From the NCBI GenBank assembly GCA_023954795.1, contig JAGSHA010000019.1, forward strand, positions 1 to 19,058: 19,058 bases of DNA, given 5' to 3'. This DNA comes from Oceanospirillaceae bacterium (GTDB lineage: Bacteria; Pseudomonadota; Gammaproteobacteria; Pseudomonadales; Balneatricaceae). Shown one piece after another: positions 15,512 through 19,058 of the stretch; within the stretch, counting starts at the first letter, position 1; each line of letters begins with the position of its first letter. A program made the translations under genes and the position numbers. A model generated the notes under the pieces. The model had not been told where the DNA came from and ran no database searches. It saw only the letters and a program-made list of their open reading frames with translations.

Positions 15512-15526
15512 TGGGAACAATTCTCA
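15512..15526 (+). promoter_or_regulatory. Candidate Fur box 2 upstream of the DUF4856-type gene
   Basis: TGGGAAC-A-ATTCTCA repeats the 7-1-7 layout 24 bases after box 1, centre to centre, with an identical right arm and two mismatches in the left arm. Paired or extended Fur sites are usual at iron-regulated promoters. It lies about 112 bases before the start. Confidence 0.42.
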
Positions 15527-15637
15527 GTAGTATTCGCAACATCCTTGTGCTAACTTAGCCATCAAATTTTGTAGTGGTGCTGCCCCGTTACGCTGGCAAC
15601 ACCCACCATCAATCTACTTTCGATAAGGTTGTGCACC

Positions 15638-17053
15638 GTGAAACTGAAGAAAATCGTATCTGCTGTAGCGCTCGCGTCTGTCGCGTCTTTTGGTATAACT
15701 GCGCAGGCAGATGAAAAAGCCTATGCCGATTTCCCAGTCACCGTTAAGGATTACAAAGGCGACGCTGAACATTCTGTATCCTACACTGGCCAGATCGCCC
15801 GTCAGGTTCTGCATACCTCTCTGAAAAAGCTAGCAGGACAAGGCAACGGCGAGCCAAATGCTGAATTAAAAGCGAAGATGATGGCGTACTTCGAAGGTAA
15901 AGACGCGGGTCGTGAGATTATCTCTCCGAAGACCAAAGGCGACTTTGTCATCGCTGAAACCCAGGTTGATGACCTGTCCAAGAAGAAGAATCTGGCTGGT
16001 AAAGCCTACAAAGGCGCAGTGACTTCCTGGCCTGGCAACATGACGGGCGCAGAAGTGCTGGCGTTTATGATCGATAAAGCCTCTTCTGCCAACAAAGGTT
16101 ACGACAAAGTAAACGGTCTGGACTACGCACAGCTGATCTCCAAGTTCACCATGGGTGCTGTTTTCTACAACCAGGCTGTCGACAACTACCTGGACGAGAA
16201 ACTAGAAGCCGACACTAAACCAAACAACAAGCCTTACAAAGCCGGTAAAGCTTACACAGGTAAAGAGCATGTTTGGGATGAAGCCTTCGGTTACTTCGGC
16301 GTTCCTGCTAACACACTGTCTCTGACACCAAAGCAGGCTTACACAGTTGCTAAAGGCAAAGAAGGTGGCCTGACACTGGCTGATGCCAACAAAGATGGCA
16401 AAGTCAGCCTGTACAACGAGATGCTGTTCGCACACGGTTACTACGCTGCAGCAACCGATAAAAGCGGCAAAACAAACTACCTGCACACCATCACTAACGC
16501 GTTCATCGATGGCCGCCAGCTGATCACCGATGCTAAAGGCGAAGCCCTGAGCGATGCAGAACGCACTCAGCTGAAAGCTTACGCAGCGACTATTGCCGAA
16601 AACTGGGAAAAAGTCATTGCAGAAGCGGTCTTCAAATACGCAGGTTCCACTTACAAAGATATTGAGAAGCTGAACGTTGCACTGGATGCAAAAGAAGACA
16701 TCAGCAAAGTGATGCGTGGCTATGCCAAGCACTGGGGTGAACTGAAAGGTTTCGCCATGGCTCTGCAGATGAGTGGTAAAGATCTGGGCGCAACCAGCGT
16801 ACAGCTGAACCGCCTGATCGGTTTCGGTCCAGTCCTGCTGGGTAACACTCAGGTAACCGGTATCGATGCTGACGGCAACTACGTACAGAGCAGCACCGTG
16901 ACTCTGGACGAATACATGCTGCAGATGCTGAAAGTTCAGCAGCTGATGGTAGATGAGTTTGGTGTCGAAGCACGTAGCAAAGACGTACTGGCAAGCATGG
17001 GCGACCTGATCAAAAAGCTGGGCGAGCAAGCTGCTGAAGCTGAAAACGACTAA
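15638..17053 (+). CDS. Exported DUF4856 family protein
   Basis: Product of 471 residues from the GTG at 15638, with a signal peptide (MKLKKIVSAVALASVASFG, cleavage after TAQA at residue 24). Recognised by the characteristic HVWDEAFGYFGV (211-222) and general layout of DUF4856 proteins, whose biochemical role I do not know to be established. DANKDGKVSLYNE (249-261) resembles an EF-hand or dockerin calcium-binding loop, though position 12 is Asn and the Glu is at 13. The helical composition and GKEHVWDE recall the imelysin GxHxxE motif, but the spacing differs. GTG at 15638 has AAGG nine bases upstream; a TTG at 15629 would put the SD inside the codon. Two Fur-like dyads upstream suggest iron control. 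Two hairpins and a strong terminator follow. Confidence 0.82.
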   Translation: MKLKKIVSAVALASVASFGITAQADEKAYADFPVTVKDYKGDAEHSVSYTGQIARQVLHTSLKKLAGQGNGEPNAELKAKMMAYFEGKDAGREIISPKTKGDFVIAETQVDDLSKKKNLAGKAYKGAVTSWPGNMTGAEVLAFMIDKASSANKGYDKVNGLDYAQLISKFTMGAVFYNQAVDNYLDEKLEADTKPNNKPYKAGKAYTGKEHVWDEAFGYFGVPANTLSLTPKQAYTVAKGKEGGLTLADANKDGKVSLYNEMLFAHGYYAAATDKSGKTNYLHTITNAFIDGRQLITDAKGEALSDAERTQLKAYAATIAENWEKVIAEAVFKYAGSTYKDIEKLNVALDAKEDISKVMRGYAKHWGELKGFAMALQMSGKDLGATSVQLNRLIGFGPVLLGNTQVTGIDADGNYVQSSTVTLDEYMLQMLKVQQLMVDEFGVEARSKDVLASMGDLIKKLGEQAAEAEND

Positions 17054-17069
17054 TCAAGACTGACGTAAG

Positions 17070-17085
17070 TTCCGCGCTGGCGGAA
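17070..17085 (+). other. Small hairpin in the DUF4856-type gene's 3' untranslated region
   Basis: TTCCGC (17070-17075) and GCGGAA (17080-17085) pair over a GCTG loop, 17 bases after the stop codon and just before the terminator. It would add 3'-end structure to the transcript. Confidence 0.4.
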
Positions 17086-17100
17086 ATGGATGTCTGACAG

Positions 17101-17148
17101 AACCAGCTATACCGGGATAAGTATTGAAACGGTATAGCTGGTTTTTTT
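17101..17148 (+). terminator. Strong intrinsic terminator of the DUF4856-type gene
   Basis: AACCAGCTATACC (17101-17113) pairs perfectly over 13 bases with GGTATAGCTGGTT (17131-17143) around a 17-base loop, and a seven-T run (17142-17148) follows. It isolates this gene from the desaturase-family gene 25 bases downstream. Confidence 0.93.
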
Positions 17149-17172
17149 GTATTAACGGGTATCATTCCGCTG

Positions 17173-18144
17173 ATGGAAACACTTTTTACTGACTACCTCG
17201 CCGACCTGTATACCAGTGTGTATGAAACCGTATTAAACCCGCGAAAACGGGTATTTTTCGGATACATATTGCTGGCATTGATCATCGCTGGCATATGGCT
17301 GAAATGGCGTGAAAAAACGCGTGCGTCATCGATCGCCAGAACCCTGTTTTCACCGCGTGTATGGTGGTCAAACTCTGCGAAAGCGGATTACAAACTGCTG
17401 CTAATCAACAAAGCGATCTTACTCGCCATCGTCCCGTTGCTGATCACCAAAATAGCGCTGGCGACGGTTATTTTTCAACAGCTCTACGAACTGGTCGGTT
17501 CCCGTCCCCTACCCGGCAGTCTTCTGCCTGATTGGGCTGTCCCTGTTTGTTTTACACTATTTCTTTTCGTGCTGGATGACTTTGCCCGCTACTTCCTGCA
17601 CATGCTGATGCACCGCTGGCCGTTTCTCTGGGCATTCCACAAAGTGCATCACTCCGCTCGCACGATGACACCGTTTACCGTGCTACGCACCCATCCAATT
17701 GAAGGCCTGCTGTTTACACTGCGAAGCATTCTGGTTCAGGCCGTCAGTATTGGCGTGTTCCTGTTCTACTTCGGCGATCAAGTCGACCTTGTCACCGTGT
17801 TGGGCGTGAACGTTGCGGTCTTCATTTTTAATGTCACCGGTTCTAACCTGCGCCACTCCCATATTGCTATTCACTATTGGGGGTGGCTCGAACGCATCCT
17901 GATCTCACCTGCTCAACACCAGATCCATCACTCCACGCGTGTCCGGCACTTCGATAAAAATTTTGGTGCAGTATTGGCACTCTGGGATTGGATCGGTGGC
18001 AGCCTCCATCTATCCGAGCCCAAAACAGAACTGAGATTTGGTGTTTCGGATACCGTAGAGGCCGATGAGCAATCACTGAAGACATTGTATCTAAGACCGT
18101 TCCAAGAATGCTGGCACGCACTACTCGGCAACCGTCATCAGTAA
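17173..18144 (+). CDS. Sterol desaturase / fatty acid hydroxylase superfamily membrane protein
   Basis: Integral-membrane di-iron oxygenase family, 323 residues. The histidine clusters that bind the two irons are present: HMLMH (143-147), HKVHH (156-160), a third cluster with H228, H230 and H234 (LRHSHIAIH), and HQIHH (249-253), in the usual order and spacing. Hydrophobic segments near 27-45, 78-100, 122-142, 180-200 and 206-222 fit a membrane protein. Family members hydroxylate or desaturate sterols, fatty acids, carotenoids or other lipids; the substrate here cannot be told. ATG at 17173 has only a weak GGG about 15 bases upstream, so the start is a little uncertain. It begins 25 bases after a strong terminator, so it probably has its own promoter. 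Confidence 0.88.
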   Translation: METLFTDYLADLYTSVYETVLNPRKRVFFGYILLALIIAGIWLKWREKTRASSIARTLFSPRVWWSNSAKADYKLLLINKAILLAIVPLLITKIALATVIFQQLYELVGSRPLPGSLLPDWAVPVCFTLFLFVLDDFARYFLHMLMHRWPFLWAFHKVHHSARTMTPFTVLRTHPIEGLLFTLRSILVQAVSIGVFLFYFGDQVDLVTVLGVNVAVFIFNVTGSNLRHSHIAIHYWGWLERILISPAQHQIHHSTRVRHFDKNFGAVLALWDWIGGSLHLSEPKTELRFGVSDTVEADEQSLKTLYLRPFQECWHALLGNRHQ

Positions 18145-18222
18145 AGACATGACGGGTTTTATGGTCGCTTAGTTCGATCCTATCAATGTGAGCTCAATAC
18201 TCGGATCCTGACCAGCAGACCT

Positions 18223-18248
18223 AAAAAAACCGCTCAAGTGAGCGGTTT
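18223..18248 (-). terminator. Intrinsic terminator after the aldehyde dehydrogenase gene
   Basis: AAACCGCTCA (18227-18236) and TGAGCGGTTT (18239-18248) form a ten-base stem. The A tract at 18223-18229 becomes a U tract on the minus-strand transcript, so it suits the aldehyde dehydrogenase gene that ends at 18309. It may also stop the converging desaturase-family transcript, less efficiently. Confidence 0.8.
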
Positions 18249-18308
18249 CAAAAGAAGCCCGGTGGCCGTGTACCTGGCAAATCACTACAATGCAGCCCCT
18301 GACCCGCC

Positions 18309-19058
18309 TTACAGACGGATCAGAACGTTCTTAATATCGATATATTTTTCCAGCGCATGCAGGGATTTATCACGCCCGTTACCGGAGGCTTTAACGCCAC
18401 CAAACGGCACGGTCGTATCACCTTCGCCCCACGTGTTCACCCACACCATTCCGCTTTCCAGCTTACGACTGACCCGATGTGCACGTGAGAGGTTCTGTGT
18501 CCAAAGCGCAGCACCCAAACCATAGATTGAGTCATTCGCCAGCGCGATGGCTTCCTCTTCGCTTTCAAACTCGCATACCGCCAGCACCGGACCAAAGATC
18601 TCTTCTTTTACAAAGGTCATGCCATTATGCGCGTTATCGACAATTGTCGGCTTAGCGAAGAAGCCTTTGCCTTCCTGATACTCTGGCAAACCGCCCACCA
18701 CAACATGACCACCTTCGTCCTGTGCAGAACGGATATAGCGCTCAACGGTAGCGAGTTGCGTGCCATCCACCATGGGGCCCATGGTCGTACTCGGATCAAG
18801 CGGATCACCCGCCTGAAAACGTGACGCCTCTTCCACCAGCGCGGCCATAAACTCTTCTTTGATGCTTTTCTCAACATACAGACGGGAGCAGGCGATACAA
18901 ACCTCACCCTGATTGGCGAAAATTGCACTGGCGGCACCCGCAGCAGCCTTTTTAATATCCGCATCTGCAAACACCAGATTTGGAGATTTTCCGCCCGCTT
19001 CCAGCCATACCCGTTTCATGTTGGATTGACCGGCATATTCCATCAGCATGCCCGCAAC
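18309..19058 (-). CDS. Aldehyde dehydrogenase, PuuC/KauB-like (C-terminal half, runs off the right edge)
   Basis: The reading frame is open from the window edge to the stop at 18309, 249 codons, so the N-terminal half is missing. The visible part has the catalytic Glu (VWLEAGGKSPN, visible residue 20) and the catalytic Cys (GEVCIACSR, visible residue 54), then EEIFGPVL and the end TVPFGGVKASGNGRDKSLHALEKYIDIKNV. The closing SGNGRDKSLHALEK matches E. coli PuuC, the gamma-glutamyl-gamma-aminobutyraldehyde dehydrogenase of putrescine breakdown, and KauB of Pseudomonas, which also accepts other aminoaldehydes. NAD(P)-dependent oxidation of an aminoaldehyde to its acid is the best inference. I leave the symbol empty because the full gene and its neighbours are not visible. 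Confidence 0.9.
   Translation of the reverse strand, partial: VAGMLMEYAGQSNMKRVWLEAGGKSPNLVFADADIKKAAAGAASAIFANQGEVCIACSRLYVEKSIKEEFMAALVEEASRFQAGDPLDPSTTMGPMVDGTQLATVERYIRSAQDEGGHVVVGGLPEYQEGKGFFAKPTIVDNAHNGMTFVKEEIFGPVLAVCEFESEEEAIALANDSIYGLGAALWTQNLSRAHRVSRKLESGMVWVNTWGEGDTTVPFGGVKASGNGRDKSLHALEKYIDIKNVLIRL

Larger units (their letters stand above)
15277..15637. other. Non-coding region between the TRAP binding-protein gene and the DUF4856-type gene
   Basis: About 361 bases with no convincing gene. A 72-codon frame at 15289-15507 has no ribosome-binding site and biased low-complexity content, so it is not called. The region holds a hairpin just after the TRAP gene (15304-15336) and two Fur-box-like dyads (15488-15526). 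TTGTGC near 15547 lies 17 bases before TTTGTA and is a possible but weak sigma-70 promoter downstream of the dyads. Confidence 0.7.

Noticed and set aside
16202..17029. Minus-strand 275-codon frame inside the DUF4856-type gene
   Set aside because: Long but antisense to a gene with signal peptide, ribosome-binding site and terminator. Its Cys/Phe/Gln-rich sequence follows from codon bias of the sense gene.
15638..17053. Calling the DUF4856 protein an imelysin peptidase
   Set aside because: The GxHxxE spacing is not met and the diagnostic HVWDEAFGYFG points to DUF4856.

Overview
The window looks like chromosome from a marine or aquatic gammaproteobacterium of the Pseudomonas/Oceanospirillum type. 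The grounds are protein similarity (NhaB, DnaQ, RnhA, GloB, MltD and YejABEF all resemble gammaproteobacterial forms), roughly balanced base composition, and a gene order (nudC, nhaB, dnaQ, rnhA, methyltransferase, gloB, mltD, yejABEF-type ABC transporter) that recalls the corresponding Pseudomonas neighbourhood. I cannot name a species. No RNA genes, insertion sequences, phage genes or CRISPR arrays were seen.

Layout. (1) Positions 1-832: the 5' two thirds of nudC (minus strand, running off the left edge) and a 236-base AT-rich divergent spacer with a good nudC promoter and several hairpins in front of nhaB. (2) Positions 833-2386: the Na+/H+ antiporter gene nhaB, closed by a strong bidirectional terminator. 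(3) Positions 2409-4338: a tight minus-strand cluster, SAM-methyltransferase > rnhA > dnaQ, with the methyltransferase and rnhA overlapping. (4) Positions 4439-7320: divergent gloB, then mltD (lipoprotein lytic transglycosylase with three LysM repeats) and a small membrane-anchored protein. (5) Positions 7408-12942: a complete yejABEF peptide importer with ATG/TGA overlap or 2-base gaps. (6) Positions 12955-13776: a convergent, exported SUMF1-fold protein without the formylglycine-generating cysteine pair. (7) Positions 13777-15276: a long non-coding region with a repeated heptamer and a sigma-54-type promoter, then an orphan TRAP solute-binding protein. (8) Positions 15277-17148: two Fur-box-like dyads in front of an exported DUF4856-type protein, closed by a near-ideal terminator. 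(9) Positions 17173-18144: a membrane sterol-desaturase/fatty-acid-hydroxylase family protein. (10) Positions 18223-19058: a terminator and the C-terminal half of a PuuC-like aldehyde dehydrogenase (minus strand, running off the right edge).

The left two thirds is housekeeping: NAD cap/pyrophosphate chemistry, sodium homeostasis, DNA proofreading, RNA-DNA hybrid removal, methylglyoxal detoxification, murein turnover and oligopeptide uptake. The right third is more accessory and its regulatory DNA is the most interesting part: a candidate RpoN-dependent promoter with an upstream repeat array drives a TRAP binding protein with no membrane partner nearby, and a candidate iron-regulated promoter drives the DUF4856 protein. 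I found no convincing entirely new multi-gene system.
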